DNA of 64,000 bases. Source: Paenibacillus sp. FSL K6-3182 (GTDB taxonomy: Bacteria; Bacillota; Bacilli; Paenibacillales; Paenibacillaceae). Both the position numbers and the translations under genes were made by a program. Below, piece after piece: positions 10,366 to 20,228 of the stretch. Location of the stretch: positions 200,001-264,000 of the forward strand of contig NZ_CP150265.1 of assembly GCF_037976325.1 (NCBI RefSeq), given 5' to 3'. The notes beneath the pieces were generated by a model, which saw only the letters and a list, made by a program, of their open reading frames with translations, ran no database searches and had not been told where the DNA came from. Numbering within the stretch: position 1 is the stretch's first letter; each line of letters starts with the position of its first letter.

Positions 10366-11031
10366 ATGACGGGCAATATCAAAACGATGCTGTTCGATTT
10401 GGACGGCACGATTATCGACACCAATGAGCTTATCATCCGCTCGTTCATAGAGTCTTTACAAGGCGTAGCACCAGAAGGATTCGGAAGAGAGCATATTATT
10501 CCAAGCATGGGGCAGCCGCTTACGGATCAAATGAAGCTATTCTCGGGATTGGATGAAGTAACACATCTTGTGGCAGCGTATCGCGAAGTTAATCTGCGTT
10601 TGCATGATGAATATGTAAAACCATTTGATTACGTCATAGAAGTTATTGAGCGGATGCATAAGCAAGGTATTCAAATTGGCGTCGTTACGACAAAAATGCG
10701 TCTGACAACGGAACGCGGCTTGAAATACGTTGGGCTGTTCGACTTCGTGGATACCATTGTAACGATTGATGATGTTGTTCATGCTAAGCCGCATCCAGAA
10801 CCAGTGAGCAAAGCAATCAGACTGCTCGGCGCAGATCCGGCAACGACCATTATGGTTGGAGACAGCACAGTGGATATCGAGTCGGCGATTGCAGCAGGTG
10901 CGATAGCAGTTGGTGTCGCTTGGTCGCTAAAAGGCGAGCAAATCCTTAAGGATGCCGGAGCCCATCATGTCATTCACGACATGCGCGATCTCTATTCCTT
11001 TGTCGGAATGGAGCGGGAAACATTTGCGTAA
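10366..11031 (+). CDS. ppaX: Pyrophosphatase PpaX (HAD superfamily)
   Basis: A 221-residue HAD hydrolase. Motif [13 protein letters not shown] starts at residue 9, motif II is VVTTKMR near residue 107, motif III lysine is in HAKPHPEP near residue 142, and motif IV is [12 protein letters not shown] near residue 165. In Bacillus the enzyme hydrolyses the pyrophosphate released by HprK-type phosphorolysis of P-Ser-HPr, and the gene sits in the hprK operon as here. The start has GGGAGG 9 nt upstream. Its stop overlaps the start of the next gene by 8 nt. Confidence 0.9.
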   Translation: MTGNIKTMLFDLDGTIIDTNELIIRSFIESLQGVAPEGFGREHIIPSMGQPLTDQMKLFSGLDEVTHLVAAYREVNLRLHDEYVKPFDYVIEVIERMHKQGIQIGVVTTKMRLTTERGLKYVGLFDFVDTIVTIDDVVHAKPHPEPVSKAIRLLGADPATTIMVGDSTVDIESAIAAGAIAVGVAWSLKGEQILKDAGAHHVIHDMRDLYSFVGMERETFA

Positions 11032-11557
11032 AGTTGAACGATATCCGGTGGAAGGGCCAAACGCGCTGTGGCAAGTATATTCAACGGTCAGCCGATTCAA
11101 ATCGGTTCGTAATTTCATTTGCATCCAGCTAGCGCGCTATTGTCCGATTCTTCCGTTAAAAAATTGGATTTACCGCCGTTTGCTCGGCATGAAGGTCGGA
11201 GAACATACCGCTTTTGCACTTATGGTCATGGTCGATGTCTTTTTTCCCGAGCGTATAACGGTAGGCAATAATACAATTATCGGATATAATACAACCATTC
11301 TAACTCATGAATATTTGATCAAGGAGTATCGTCTCGGCGACGTCGTGATAGGCTCTCATGTTATGATAGGAGCAAATACGACGATATTGCCAGGTGTAAC
11401 AATCGGTGATCATGCCATTGTAGCTGCTGGATCAGTTGTCCATAAGGATGTGCCTGCTTATGCATTTGTAGGAGGCAATCCGATGCGGGAAATTAGACGA
11501 AGCGAAATGGTCGTGCCAAGCGAATTTGATGAGAATGTGCGCAACATTTTAAACTAA
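11024..11557 (+). CDS. Left-handed beta-helix acyltransferase (YvoF-like)
   Basis: A 177-residue protein rich in hexapeptide repeats from residue 60 on (for example [13 protein letters not shown] and [25 protein letters not shown]), the hallmark of CoA-dependent O-acetyltransferases; it also has the [16 protein letters not shown] signature. The start is taken as TTG at 11024 with GGAGCGGG upstream, giving the N-terminus [13 protein letters not shown]; earlier ATG codons lie inside ppaX. The overlap with ppaX indicates translational coupling. The acceptor is unknown. A terminator follows. Confidence 0.8.
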   Translation: MRKVERYPVEGPNALWQVYSTVSRFKSVRNFICIQLARYCPILPLKNWIYRRLLGMKVGEHTAFALMVMVDVFFPERITVGNNTIIGYNTTILTHEYLIKEYRLGDVVIGSHVMIGANTTILPGVTIGDHAIVAAGSVVHKDVPAYAFVGGNPMREIRRSEMVVPSEFDENVRNILN

Positions 11558-11565
11558 TGGGCTAT

Positions 11566-11615
11566 GGAAAGCTTCGTCCGTGCGAGTTCGTCTCGCAGCC
11601 GGTCGAGGCTTTCTT
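11566..11615 (+). terminator. Terminator of the hprK operon
   Basis: GAAAGCTTCG and CGAGGCTTTC form a stem around an inner GCGAG/CTCGC hairpin and are followed by a T run. It closes the hprK-lgt-ppaX-acyltransferase operon. Confidence 0.75.
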
Positions 11616-11643
11616 TTTTGGCGTAAAACGGATCGATTTCAAC

Positions 11644-11673
11644 TTGACGAAAATAAGCTTTTCATGCTAATAT
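11644..11673 (+). promoter_or_regulatory. Candidate sigma-A promoter of the his operon
   Basis: TTGACG (11644-11649) and TAATAT (11668-11673) are separated by 18 nt, 80 nt before hisZ. No T-box or leader peptide rich in His codons is evident in the 195-nt leader. Confidence 0.45.
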
Positions 11674-11752
11674 TACGACTAAACTCTTTAATTTGTTAGC
11701 ATGGTAACATGGTATCGCTTTAAACCACTAAAGTAAACGAAGGTGATATTGG

Positions 11753-12985
11753 ATGTCTAAACCAAAAGTATTTGAGAAGCCGATAGGCGTTAAAGATTAT
11801 TTGCCAAGTGCAGTGGCTAAGCTGCGTCATATTGAACGTCAGGTTCTTGCCTGCATGCAGGGCTGGGGCTACGAACAAATTATAACTCCAACAATGGAAT
11901 ATTACGATACAGTAGGTGTAGCCAGCTCTACATCCGATCAGAAGTTATTCAAGCTGCTTAACAATCGTGGAACAACGCTGGTGCTGCGCTCTGATATGAC
12001 GTCGCCAATCGCTCGTGTGGTGTCATCCTTATTGAAGCAAGCGGATTTTCCGCAGCGTCTGTCGTATCACTCTAATGTGTTTCGGGCGATAGAGGAAGAG
12101 GCGGGCCGCGAGGCAGAATTTTTCCAAACGGGCGTAGAGCTAGTTGGTGATTCTTCTGCAGAAGCGGATGCAGAGGTTGTTGCTCTTGCAATCGCGTCGC
12201 TTAAAGCTGCCGGTGTTGAACGTTTCAAGATCGCTATTGGGCATGTTGGGTTCCTAAACGGCTTGCTGGAGCAATCCTTGCCAGGTCGTGCAGAAGCGCA
12301 GGAGCAGTTGAAGAGCTGCTTGTTAGGCCGCGATTTTGTAGGTTACCGCGAGCAGCTTCGTGGATTATCCGTGGATGAATCTGTTCAGCAAGAGCTGGAA
12401 GGCGTTTTGCGTCTACGCGGCGGGCAAGAGATTTGTAATCAAGCGCTGCAGCTGAATGTAGATGATAAAGCGCGGGCGTCCATTCAACATTTGTGCGAAA
12501 TATGGGATGTGCTGAAGGCGTACGGGGTTTGTGAGCATGTGCTTATCGATCTGACGATGATAGGTGACTTCTCCTATTACACAGGGATGACTTTCGAAGG
12601 GTATGCAGCTGATCTAGGCTTCCCGGTTGTAAGTGGAGGCCGTTATGACAACCTGCTGGCTCAGTTCGGCAGACCGGCTCCTGCAACGGGTTTTGCACTC
12701 AAGACGACGCGTATTCTGGAGCTGCTTGGCGATGGCGCTGAGAGTGAAACGGAACGCACACTGGTTATCTATGATACAGCTGGACGCAATGAAGCGCTTG
12801 TTAAAGCACAGGAACTGCGCGGACAGGGTACGAGCGTTGTAACAGAGCGGGTAGATGCGAATAGCGCACTTCTTGATGAGATTAAAAATAAGGCACAGCA
12901 GCAATCGTTTACTTATAAAGGCGTAGCCTACACAGCATTGCTGACATTTGACGGAAATGGAATTAAAGGAGGCAGCGCCACATGA
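11753..12985 (+). CDS. hisZ: ATP phosphoribosyltransferase regulatory subunit HisZ
   Basis: A 410-residue HisRS-like protein that pairs with short-form HisG to give histidine-feedback-regulated ATP phosphoribosyltransferase. It shows class II aminoacyl-tRNA synthetase-like motifs: [10 protein letters not shown], a motif-2-like [29 protein letters not shown] near residue 105, and [11 protein letters not shown] near residue 278. It lacks the anticodon-binding domain of true HisRS. It opens the his operon and overlaps hisG by 4 nt (ATGA), which fits coupled synthesis of the two subunits. Confidence 0.93.
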   Translation: MSKPKVFEKPIGVKDYLPSAVAKLRHIERQVLACMQGWGYEQIITPTMEYYDTVGVASSTSDQKLFKLLNNRGTTLVLRSDMTSPIARVVSSLLKQADFPQRLSYHSNVFRAIEEEAGREAEFFQTGVELVGDSSAEADAEVVALAIASLKAAGVERFKIAIGHVGFLNGLLEQSLPGRAEAQEQLKSCLLGRDFVGYREQLRGLSVDESVQQELEGVLRLRGGQEICNQALQLNVDDKARASIQHLCEIWDVLKAYGVCEHVLIDLTMIGDFSYYTGMTFEGYAADLGFPVVSGGRYDNLLAQFGRPAPATGFALKTTRILELLGDGAESETERTLVIYDTAGRNEALVKAQELRGQGTSVVTERVDANSALLDEIKNKAQQQSFTYKGVAYTALLTFDGNGIKGGSAT

Positions 12986-13626
12986 GCGGAGCGACAAAAG
13001 ATATTTTGAAAGTGGCGATGCCGAAGGGCCGCATTTATAAGGTAGCTTCCAAGCTGTTCCGAGAAGCGGGGCTTCCGATTCCTAGCGACTTTGATGATAC
13101 GCGCAAGCTGATTATTGAGCTTCCAGAGGTAGGGATGGAGTTCATTATGGCAAAGCCTGTTGACGTACCGACTTATGTGGAATACGGCGTAGCGGACATC
13201 GGGATCGTGGGCAAAGACGTGCTCATGGAAGAAAACAAAGATGTTTACGAGCTCCTAGATCTTGGCATTGCCAAATGCCGGATGTCTGTTATCGGCATGC
13301 CGGATTGGAAGCCAACTATGAATCCGCGTGTAGCGACTAAATACCCGAATGTGGCTTCGGCGTATTTTCGTGAACTCGGGCAGCAGGTAGAGGTTATTAA
13401 GCTGAATGGCTCCATCGAGCTTGCGCCAATGATCGGATTGGCTGACCGTATCGTAGATATGGTGGAAACTGGCCAAACTCTTCGTGAGAATGGGCTTGTC
13501 GAGATGGAATCGATCTTCGGTATTACGAGCCGCTTAATTGCGAATCGAGTAAGCTACCGGATGAAGAATGAAGCGATTCAAGGACTGTGTGATCGCTTGC
13601 AGGAAGCGTTGGCTAAGCGGGGGTAG
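12982..13626 (+). CDS. hisG: ATP phosphoribosyltransferase catalytic subunit (short form)
   Basis: A 214-residue HisG catalysing PRPP plus ATP to PR-ATP, the first step of histidine synthesis. Seen are the N-terminal [26 protein letters not shown] near residue 70 and [19 protein letters not shown] near residue 153, the PRPP-binding region. The length is that of the short form, which lacks the C-terminal regulatory domain and needs HisZ, encoded just upstream with a 4-nt overlap. Confidence 0.95.
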   Translation: MSGATKDILKVAMPKGRIYKVASKLFREAGLPIPSDFDDTRKLIIELPEVGMEFIMAKPVDVPTYVEYGVADIGIVGKDVLMEENKDVYELLDLGIAKCRMSVIGMPDWKPTMNPRVATKYPNVASAYFRELGQQVEVIKLNGSIELAPMIGLADRIVDMVETGQTLRENGLVEMESIFGITSRLIANRVSYRMKNEAIQGLCDRLQEALAKRG

Positions 13627-13831
13627 AAGAGAGAGCGGAAAGTAAGAAGAAAGCATGATCGGATAAAGCGAGCCCAGCAAGAGCGGGAGATGCATGGCGA
13701 GTGTCAACGAAGCAGGAGCAAACGCCAAGTAGGGCCTGCAGCATTTCATGTATAGACGAGGCATGATAAGTGAAGTGCATGCTGGACTGGACGGATAATT
13801 AGCCTTGTGAGTATTGGAAGGAGTGGATGAT
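13627..13831 (+). other. 205-nt spacer between hisG and hisD
   Basis: No convincing gene, hairpin or terminator is seen. The run is unusually long for a his operon in which several other junctions overlap. Two further long spacers lie before hisB (165 nt) and hisF (191 nt). Confidence 0.5.
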
Positions 13832-15118
13832 ATGCGTATTATGCGAGCGGAGCAATTTGGTTTGAAGCGTGAGGTGGAGTATGGGACACCTGAGCAAAAT
13901 GAGTCTGCTTTGAAGATCGTCGCAGACGTAAAGTCTGAGGGGGATGCAGCGCTGCTGAGGTATACGGAGCAGCATGACCGCGTTAAGCTGGACGCTGCGT
14001 CGCTGCGTGTGACGCAGGAGGAAATTCAGGCGGCGTATGAGCATGTTGACGCCGACTTTCTCACGGCTATTCGCGAAGCAGCCGTGAACATTCGGGTATT
14101 CCACGAGAAGCAAATGCGTACCTCGTGGATGGATTTGCAGCAGGACGGAACGCTGCTCGGGCAAATTATGCGACCGCTCAAGCGGGTCGGCGTATACGTG
14201 CCCGGAGGCAAGGCGGCTTATCCGTCGTCCGTGCTGATGAATGTTATACCGGCGCAGGTAGCTGGCGTGCCGGAAATTGTTATGGTGACGCCGCCGGCAA
14301 CTGGCGGCAAGGAAGGCATCGACCCGTATATTCTGGTTGCCGCCGCGGAATCGGGCGTCAAGGAGATGTACCGGGTCGGCGGCGCACAGGCCATAGCCGC
14401 GCTTGCGTACGGCACGGCCACGATTGCTCCGGTCGATAAAATATGCGGACCGGGTAATATTTATGTGGCGCTTGCGAAGCGCGCCGTATTCGGTGCCGTC
14501 GATATCGACAGTATCGCCGGGCCAAGTGAAATCGTCGTGCTTGCTGACGATTCAGCTGATCCTGCGTATGTAGCCGCGGATTTGCTGTCGCAGGCGGAGC
14601 ACGATGAGATGTCATCGGCGATCCTTGTAACGCCATCGCAGCAGCTTGCGGAAGCTGTCGCAGCGGAGGTGGAGCGTCAGCTGTCCACCCTGCCGCGCCA
14701 AGACATTGCACGCAGCTCCATCGACAACTATGGCGCTGTGCTGCTGGTCGATTCGCTTGAAGCGGGTATCGACGTTATTAATCAGATCGCGCCTGAACAC
14801 TTAGAGGTGCTGACGGTTGACCCGATGCGTTTGCTCGGCTACATTCAGAACGCTGGCGCTATTTTCCTTGGGCCATACAGCTCGGAGCCGGTTGGGGATT
14901 ATTTTGCTGGGCCAAACCACATCATTCCGACAAACGGCACAGCACGGTTCTCATCGCCAGTTAACGTTGATGATTTCTTGAAGAAATCGAGCCTGATTTA
15001 CTATAGTAAAGAAGCGTTGATGGCTAATGGCGATAAAATCATGACGCTGGCTCGCCACGAAGGACTTGAAGGGCACGCTCGTGCAATCGAGGTTCGTCTT
15101 GAGAAGGAACGCGGGTAA
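13832..15118 (+). CDS. hisD: Histidinol dehydrogenase
   Basis: A 428-residue zinc enzyme that oxidises histidinol to histidine in two NAD-dependent steps. Signature stretches are [17 protein letters not shown] near residue 125, [16 protein letters not shown] near 180, the family core [18 protein letters not shown] near 205, [14 protein letters not shown] near 228, and the active-site [11 protein letters not shown] near 323. The start at 13832 follows GGAAGGAG at 13816. The middle of the gene (14100-14700) is noticeably more GC-rich than its neighbours. It follows hisG after the 205-nt spacer. Confidence 0.95.
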   Translation: MRIMRAEQFGLKREVEYGTPEQNESALKIVADVKSEGDAALLRYTEQHDRVKLDAASLRVTQEEIQAAYEHVDADFLTAIREAAVNIRVFHEKQMRTSWMDLQQDGTLLGQIMRPLKRVGVYVPGGKAAYPSSVLMNVIPAQVAGVPEIVMVTPPATGGKEGIDPYILVAAAESGVKEMYRVGGAQAIAALAYGTATIAPVDKICGPGNIYVALAKRAVFGAVDIDSIAGPSEIVVLADDSADPAYVAADLLSQAEHDEMSSAILVTPSQQLAEAVAAEVERQLSTLPRQDIARSSIDNYGAVLLVDSLEAGIDVINQIAPEHLEVLTVDPMRLLGYIQNAGAIFLGPYSSEPVGDYFAGPNHIIPTNGTARFSSPVNVDDFLKKSSLIYYSKEALMANGDKIMTLARHEGLEGHARAIEVRLEKERG

Positions 15119-15168
15119 ACATTTTAACGTAAATAGATAAATTTGTTAGGCAAACAATTAAGTATAGG

Positions 15169-15194
15169 AGAGTTATTACCTAGGTAATAACTCT
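15169..15194. repeat. Perfect 26-bp palindrome between hisD and hisB
   Basis: AGAGTTATTACCT is followed at once by its exact reverse complement AGGTAATAACTCT, with no loop base. A hairpin would need a four-base tip. There is no T run after it, so a regulator-binding site is as likely as a transcript structure. Confidence 0.6.
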
Positions 15195-15283
15195 TATGCT
15201 CTTTAGCGGCATCTGCTGGAATTCCCCTATGCGGCAGGGCATTTGAGCTGAAGAAAACAAACATAATCATATAGGAAGAAGGA

Positions 15284-15889
15284 ATGAAAGTGTCGGAAAA
15301 TCGCGTACGTGAAGCATCGGTGGCACGCAAGACGAATGAAACGGATATTAAGCTTACTTTTGCAGTAGATGGAACAGGTGAAGCAAAGATTGATACAGAT
15401 GTCCCTTTCTTTAACCATATGCTGGATCTATTTATTAAGCACGGCCAGTTTAATCTGGAATTAGAAGCACGCGGCGACATCGACATCGATGATCACCATA
15501 CGGTAGAGGATATCGGAATTTGCATCGGTCAAACGCTTCGTGAAGCACTTGGCGACAAACGCGGCATTAAGCGTTATGCTAGTGTATTTGTACCAATGGA
15601 TGAGGCGCTGGCTCAGGTTATTATTGATGTGAGCAACCGCCCACACTTTGAATACCGTGCCGAATACCCATCTACACAAGTAGGCAGCTTCTCGACAGAG
15701 CTTGTTCATGAGTTTTTGTGGAAGCTTGCACTTGAATCACGCATCACGCTTCATGTAATTGTACATTACGGCAAAAACACGCACCACATGATTGAAGCGG
15801 TGTTCAAAGCGCTTGGACGAGCGCTTGATGAAGCAACAAGCATTGATCCTCGCGTACAAGGAGTGCCTTCAACGAAAGGAGTGCTCTAG
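15284..15889 (+). CDS. hisB: Imidazoleglycerol-phosphate dehydratase
   Basis: A monofunctional HisB of about 200 residues that converts IGP to imidazole acetol phosphate. The Mn-binding motifs FFNHMLDLFIKHG near residue 45, DIDDHHTVEDIGI near residue 68 and YGKNTHHMIEAVFKALGRAL near residue 165 are all present. ATG at 15284 and GTG at 15290 both fall behind AGGAAGAAGGA; the GTG has better spacing, so the true product may be two residues shorter. hisH begins 2 nt after its stop, indicating one transcript. Confidence 0.93.
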   Translation: MKVSENRVREASVARKTNETDIKLTFAVDGTGEAKIDTDVPFFNHMLDLFIKHGQFNLELEARGDIDIDDHHTVEDIGICIGQTLREALGDKRGIKRYASVFVPMDEALAQVIIDVSNRPHFEYRAEYPSTQVGSFSTELVHEFLWKLALESRITLHVIVHYGKNTHHMIEAVFKALGRALDEATSIDPRVQGVPSTKGVL

Positions 15890-15890
15890 G

Positions 15891-16508
15891 ATGATCGCGA
15901 TTATTGATTATGGGATGGGCAACCTCCACAGCGTAAGCAAAGCGGTTGAGCGTCTTGGATACGAGGCGGTTATAACAGACGATCCCGAGAAGATTGCAGC
16001 TTCAGACGGAGCGATTCTTCCTGGCGTTGGTGCGTTTGGCGATGCTATGCAAAACCTGCGGGAAACGAAGATGGATGAAGTGACTAAAGCGTATGCAGCT
16101 TCTGGTAAGCCGCTGCTCGGCATTTGCCTTGGCATGCAGCTTCTCTTCACCGAAAGTGACGAATATGGAACGAATGAGGGATTGAATCTTCTTCCCGGCA
16201 AAGTTAGCCGTTTTACAGGTGATTACAAGATTCCGCATATGGGCTGGAACAAGCTGAATTTCCTTCAAGAGAAATCGCCCCTATTTAATGGGTTGACCGA
16301 AGGGCATGTTTATTTCGTACACTCGTTCCATGCGAAGCCGGAGGTAAGTTCCGACCTGCTCGCAACAACAGACTATTATCAGCAGGTAACAGCAATTGTT
16401 GGTCGCGGAAACGTATATGGCATGCAATTTCACCCCGAAAAAAGCGGAGAGCTTGGCATGCAGCTGCTGGGCAACTTTCTTGCACTAACTAAAATTAACG
16501 AAGCATAA
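15891..16508 (+). CDS. hisH: Imidazole glycerol phosphate synthase glutaminase subunit
   Basis: A 205-residue class I glutamine amidotransferase. The nucleophile Cys is in GICLGMQLLF near residue 80 and the His-Glu pair in MQFHPEKSGELG near residue 185. It supplies ammonia to HisF. The start at 15891 has a GGAG inside the end of hisB. In most Firmicutes hisA lies between hisH and hisF; here 191 non-coding nucleotides follow instead. Confidence 0.95.
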   Translation: MIAIIDYGMGNLHSVSKAVERLGYEAVITDDPEKIAASDGAILPGVGAFGDAMQNLRETKMDEVTKAYAASGKPLLGICLGMQLLFTESDEYGTNEGLNLLPGKVSRFTGDYKIPHMGWNKLNFLQEKSPLFNGLTEGHVYFVHSFHAKPEVSSDLLATTDYYQQVTAIVGRGNVYGMQFHPEKSGELGMQLLGNFLALTKINEA

Positions 16509-16699
16509 AAAGCATTAATAGATAATCAAGCAAGTTAATTACTTAAACAATTAAATCGTTTAAGACTCGCTGCTTGGTAAAGATGCTTCTTCCTTAATCC
16601 AAGCAGTTTTATCAAAGTGATTCCAAGTAATCCTAAGTAATGCCGAGTGTTACCGGGTAGACAATTAAGCTCGATTACGGGCATAAAGGAGAGTGCAAT
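16509..16699 (+). other. 191-nt spacer at the usual hisA position
   Basis: No open frame with HisA motifs is seen. It holds one hairpin (CTGCTTGG/CCAAGCAG, about 16569-16608) without a T run and short near-repeats (AAGTAATCC, AAGTAATGCC). The segment is AT-rich compared with the flanking genes. Confidence 0.6.
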
Positions 16700-17458
16700 A
16701 TGCTGGCGAAACGTATCATTCCTTGTCTTGACGTGAAGGATGGCCGCGTTGTGAAGGGTGTTAATTTTGTGAACCTGCGCGATGCGGGAGACCCAGTCGA
16801 GCTGGCGGCCACTTATGACCAAGAGGGCGCAGATGAGCTTGTATTTCTAGATATATCGGCTTCCGTTGAAGGGCGTGCGACGATGATTGAAGTCGTCAAG
16901 CGGACCGCTGGGGAAATTACGATTCCGTTTACGGTAGGCGGCGGCATTTCTCATGTCGATGATATGAAGCGGCTGCTGCGCGCTGGCGCGGACAAAATCG
17001 GCATAAATACAGCTGCGGTTTTAAACAAGGCACTTATTCAAGAAGGGTCACGCAAGTTCGGATCACAGTGCATCGTGGTGGCGATTGATGCGAAGTTTAA
17101 TGCTGAGTGGGGCGAATGGGAAGTTTACACGCACGGCGGACGCAAAACGACTGGCATTAAGGCGCTCGAATGGGCACGTGAAGTGGAGAAGCTAGGCGCG
17201 GGTGAAATTTTGCTGACCAGCATGGATGCCGATGGCACCAAAGATGGCTTCGACATCAAGCTTACGCAGGCGGTGTCTGATTCGCTTGGCATTCCTGTCA
17301 TTGCTTCGGGCGGAGCGGGTAGAGTCGAGCATTTTAACGATGTATTCCAAATGGCACATGCGGATGCGGCTCTAGCTGCAACGATTTTTCACTATAAAGA
17401 AATGACGATTCGTGAAGTGAAGGACGACTTGCGCTTGAAGGGAGTAGAGGTACGATGA
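16700..17458 (+). CDS. hisF: Imidazole glycerol phosphate synthase cyclase subunit
   Basis: A 252-residue (beta/alpha)8-barrel enzyme. The N-terminus [20 protein letters not shown] carries catalytic Asp11, VVAIDAKF near residue 130 carries the second catalytic Asp, and the phosphate sites are TVGGGI near residue 80 and ASGGAG near residue 201. [13 protein letters not shown] and the ENGYE-less layout mark it as HisF, not HisA. A GGAG lies 8 nt upstream. It overlaps hisIE by 4 nt. Confidence 0.95.
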   Translation: MLAKRIIPCLDVKDGRVVKGVNFVNLRDAGDPVELAATYDQEGADELVFLDISASVEGRATMIEVVKRTAGEITIPFTVGGGISHVDDMKRLLRAGADKIGINTAAVLNKALIQEGSRKFGSQCIVVAIDAKFNAEWGEWEVYTHGGRKTTGIKALEWAREVEKLGAGEILLTSMDADGTKDGFDIKLTQAVSDSLGIPVIASGGAGRVEHFNDVFQMAHADAALAATIFHYKEMTIREVKDDLRLKGVEVR

Positions 17459-18147
17459 CGGAAAATAATCATAATGAACTTATCTCAAAAATTAAATGGG
17501 ACGATGCGGGGCTAGTACCAGCTATTGTTCAAGATGTGCAAAGCAAAGAAGTGCTTATGATGGCTTATATGAATAAGGAATCACTTCAGCTATCCGTTGA
17601 ATCCGGCGTGACTTGGTATTGGAGCCGCTCGCGTAATGAGCTTTGGAACAAAGGAGCGACAAGCGGCAATACGCAGCGCATCGTCTCTTTGGCTTATGAT
17701 TGCGACGGTGATACATTGCTCGTTAAGGTGGAGCAAAAAGGTCCAGCTTGCCACACAGGGCGCTATAGCTGCTTCTTTAATTCGGTTGAAGTAGCCGGGA
17801 ACACAGATGCTTCTTCAGAGGCTGGACAATCCGCTGCAGACCGCTTCGCTACGCTTGGACAGCTGGAGAGCGTGATTGCCGAGCGTTACGCAGAGCGTCC
17901 TGAGGGCTCTTACACCTCATACCTGTTCGATAAAGGTGTAGATAAGATTTTGAAAAAAGTTGGCGAAGAAGCATCCGAGGTGATCATAGCAGCGAAAAAT
18001 AAAGATAACGACGAGCTTCGCAGCGAGGTTGGCGATCTTATTTTTCACCTGATGGTATTGCTTCGTGAACGCGGATTGCCGCTAGATGATGTAATCAGCG
18101 AAATTAACAATCGTCACGGTAAGCCAACAACAAATAAAATGAGATAA
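17455..18147 (+). CDS. hisI: Bifunctional phosphoribosyl-AMP cyclohydrolase / phosphoribosyl-ATP pyrophosphatase
   Basis: A 230-residue fusion. The HisI domain (about 1-120) has [29 protein letters not shown], the metal site [13 protein letters not shown] and [13 protein letters not shown]. The HisE domain (about 130-230) has [22 protein letters not shown], then EVIIAAKN and LIFHLMVLL. Together they carry out steps two and three of histidine synthesis. It overlaps hisF by 4 nt (ATGA). Confidence 0.95.
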   Translation: MTENNHNELISKIKWDDAGLVPAIVQDVQSKEVLMMAYMNKESLQLSVESGVTWYWSRSRNELWNKGATSGNTQRIVSLAYDCDGDTLLVKVEQKGPACHTGRYSCFFNSVEVAGNTDASSEAGQSAADRFATLGQLESVIAERYAERPEGSYTSYLFDKGVDKILKKVGEEASEVIIAAKNKDNDELRSEVGDLIFHLMVLLRERGLPLDDVISEINNRHGKPTTNKMR

Positions 18148-18190
18148 TGGAAGCTGAATGATAAATGACAGCAGAAAGGCCGGTACGCAC

Positions 18191-18997
18191 ATGTTTATCG
18201 ATTACCATACGCATCATGCTCGCTGTGGTCATGCCGTCGGAGAGCTAGAGGAATATGTAAAGAAGGGCATAGAGATCGGACTCGTGCAGCTCGGCCTTTC
18301 CGATCATATGCCTCTGCTCCACGTTGACCCTGCGACTTATTATCCGGAAATGGCTATGCCGATGGATGAGCTTCCGCGTTATGTGGAGGAATGCCTTGCG
18401 CTTAAGGAAAAGTATAAGGGACAAATCGACATACGTGTTGGGCTTGAAGGCGATTATATCGAGGGCTGCGAGGAGCAGATCGCTGCGATCGTGAGCGCGT
18501 ACCCTTGGGACTATGTGATTGGCTCTGTTCATTTTCTTGAGGAGTGGGACATCACCGATTTCCGGCAAACGGGAGGCTGGGAAGGCCGCAATCGTATGGC
18601 TGTATACGAACAGTACTACGCAGCCGTGGGCAAAGCAGCCGCAAGCGGGTTCTATGACTACATTGGACATATTGATGTCATCAAGCGTTTTGGCTTTCAG
18701 CCGGAGGAAAATGTTACCCATTTGGAGAACGCTGCACTAGAGGCAGTCAAGAAGCATGGACTTGCGATTGAGCTCAACGCATCGGGCCTTCGCACACCTG
18801 CAGCAGAGATGTTTCCGAGCCGTAGAATGCTGGAATATGCACTGGAACTAGGCATTCCGCTGACGGTTGGTTCGGATGCTCACCAGCCTGAAAGACTAGG
18901 CCAATATTTGGATCAAGCGTACGATTTGCTCAAAGAAGTTGGCTTTAAGCAGCTTGCGACATTTAATTGTCGAAAATTAGTGATGATTGATTTTTGA
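18191..18997 (+). CDS. hisJ: Histidinol-phosphatase, PHP family
   Basis: A product of about 268 residues of the HisJ type that removes phosphate from histidinol phosphate. Metal-binding PHP motifs are FIDYHTHHARCGHA at the N-terminus, LSDHMPLLHVD near 45, GLEGDYIEGCE near 87, GSVHFLEEWDITD near 113, GHIDVIKRFG near 157 and VGSDAHQPERLGQ near 235. An in-frame ATG 33 nt earlier (18158) could also serve; the later one is chosen because family members begin at the HTHxH strand. It completes the his gene set except hisA and hisC. Confidence 0.87.
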   Translation: MFIDYHTHHARCGHAVGELEEYVKKGIEIGLVQLGLSDHMPLLHVDPATYYPEMAMPMDELPRYVEECLALKEKYKGQIDIRVGLEGDYIEGCEEQIAAIVSAYPWDYVIGSVHFLEEWDITDFRQTGGWEGRNRMAVYEQYYAAVGKAAASGFYDYIGHIDVIKRFGFQPEENVTHLENAALEAVKKHGLAIELNASGLRTPAAEMFPSRRMLEYALELGIPLTVGSDAHQPERLGQYLDQAYDLLKEVGFKQLATFNCRKLVMIDF

Positions 18998-19021
18998 AAT
19001 ATCGTAAATTCCATGTATAAT
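18994..19021 (+). promoter_or_regulatory. Sigma-A promoter for prs
   Basis: TTGAAA (18994-18999), a 16-nt spacer and a perfect TATAAT (19016-19021) lie 90 nt before the prs start and overlap the stop codon of hisJ. Confidence 0.65.
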
Positions 19022-19112
19022 ATAGATGATCAAATAAGCTTTGTCGAATGATCCGGCAAAGACGAGTACTTGTTCCGTCAAATTAATTGGTTTTAACGCT
19101 CAGGAGGGTATC

Positions 19113-20063
19113 ATGTTAAGCGACAAGGTGCGTATTTTTTCGGGTTCGTCTAATCCGGTATTGGCTCAGAAAATTAGTGCAGAGCTTGGTCTGACGCTAG
19201 GTGCGATCAAGATGTCCCGTTTTAAAAGCGGAGAGATTTACGTACATTACGAGGAAACGATTCGGAATTGCGATGTATTTCTCGTACAATCATTCTCACA
19301 TCCAATCAACGAGCATTTTGTCGAATTGCTTGTTATGATTGATGCGGCGAAGCGTGCTTCCGCAAGAACGGTCAACATCATCATGCCTTATTACGGTTAT
19401 GCGCGTCAGGAGCGCAAAGCAGCACCTCGGGAGCCGATTTCAGCGAAAATGCTGGCGGATGTGCTCACGACAGTAGGAGCGAACCGAGTGATTACAATCG
19501 ACCTACATGCTCCAGCTATTCAAGGCTTCTTCAACATTCCAGTCGATCATATGACTGCGCTAGATTTAATCAGCGATTATTTGAAGTCGAAAAACATCAA
19601 GAACCCGGTTGTTGTATCGCCGGATGCAGGACGTGCTTCAACTGCTGAGAAGCTAGCGAACTACTTGGATACATCGTTTGCGATTATGATCAAGAAACGC
19701 CCTGCGCATAATGAATCAGTTATCACACATGTTATCGGTGATGTCGAAGGTCAAACTCCGATTATTATCGAGGATCTCATCGATACGGGATCTACGATTG
19801 TTAACGTTGTGGAAAGCTTGAAGGAGCGCGGCGCTGAGGATGTATTTGTATGCGCAACGCATCCGTTATTCTCCGGCTCTGCCATTGAGCGTTTGGATCA
19901 TCCCAATATTAGAGAAGTCATCGTAACAGACTCAATCAGCTTGCCGGAATCGACTCCTGAACGCTTCAAGGTGCTTTCCGTTGCGCCGCTTCTTGCTGAA
20001 GCAACACGCATTATTTTGGAGGGCGGCTCCATTAGCACATTGTTCAAAAGCAATGGTGTCTAA
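19113..20063 (+). CDS. prs: Ribose-phosphate pyrophosphokinase (PRPP synthase), divergent paralog
   Basis: A 316-residue enzyme making PRPP from ribose 5-phosphate and ATP. The flexible loop region YYGYARQERKAAPREPISAK (about 95-115), the DLHAPAIQGFF motif and the PRPP loop IIEDLIDTGSTIV (about 216-228) are present. Compared with the housekeeping Prs consensus as I know it, the metal/ribose motif VVSPDHGG reads VVSPDAGR and DDIIDTAGT reads EDLIDTGST, so this may be a second, specialised copy. The position after hisJ suits a role in feeding HisG. An AGGAGGG lies 9 nt before the chosen ATG. Confidence 0.88.
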   Translation: MLSDKVRIFSGSSNPVLAQKISAELGLTLGAIKMSRFKSGEIYVHYEETIRNCDVFLVQSFSHPINEHFVELLVMIDAAKRASARTVNIIMPYYGYARQERKAAPREPISAKMLADVLTTVGANRVITIDLHAPAIQGFFNIPVDHMTALDLISDYLKSKNIKNPVVVSPDAGRASTAEKLANYLDTSFAIMIKKRPAHNESVITHVIGDVEGQTPIIIEDLIDTGSTIVNVVESLKERGAEDVFVCATHPLFSGSAIERLDHPNIREVIVTDSISLPESTPERFKVLSVAPLLAEATRIILEGGSISTLFKSNGV

Positions 20064-20105
20064 ACGTTCAAATGGAATGCAGAACTAACGAAATGAATAG
20101 TAATG

Positions 20106-20151
20106 CCGTGGGAAATCGCGGGTGGTGTATTTGCCATCCGCGATTTTCCCA
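20106..20151. terminator. Long hairpin after prs
   Basis: TGGGAAATCGCGG and CCGCGATTTTCCCA form a near-perfect stem about 43 nt after prs. No clean T run follows, so termination is probable but not certain. Confidence 0.5.
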
Positions 20152-20183
20152 CATATTCTTTCATGTTCTCAGGGGTATTGCTA

Positions 20184-20192
20184 TGGTATAAT
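20184..20192 (+). promoter_or_regulatory. Extended -10 promoter before the TPR gene
   Basis: ATGGTATAAT gives a TGn extended -10 and a perfect TATAAT at 20187-20192. The -35 region is weak (TGTTCT). It lies about 35 nt before the start. Confidence 0.55.
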
Positions 20193-20228
20193 CGTATAAA
20201 ATCGGAAGTAACGGGAGGTGCCTTGCGG

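Noticed and set aside
11558..11752. T-box or His-rich leader before hisZ
   Set aside because: No T-box sequence, specifier stem or His-codon run could be found in the leader.
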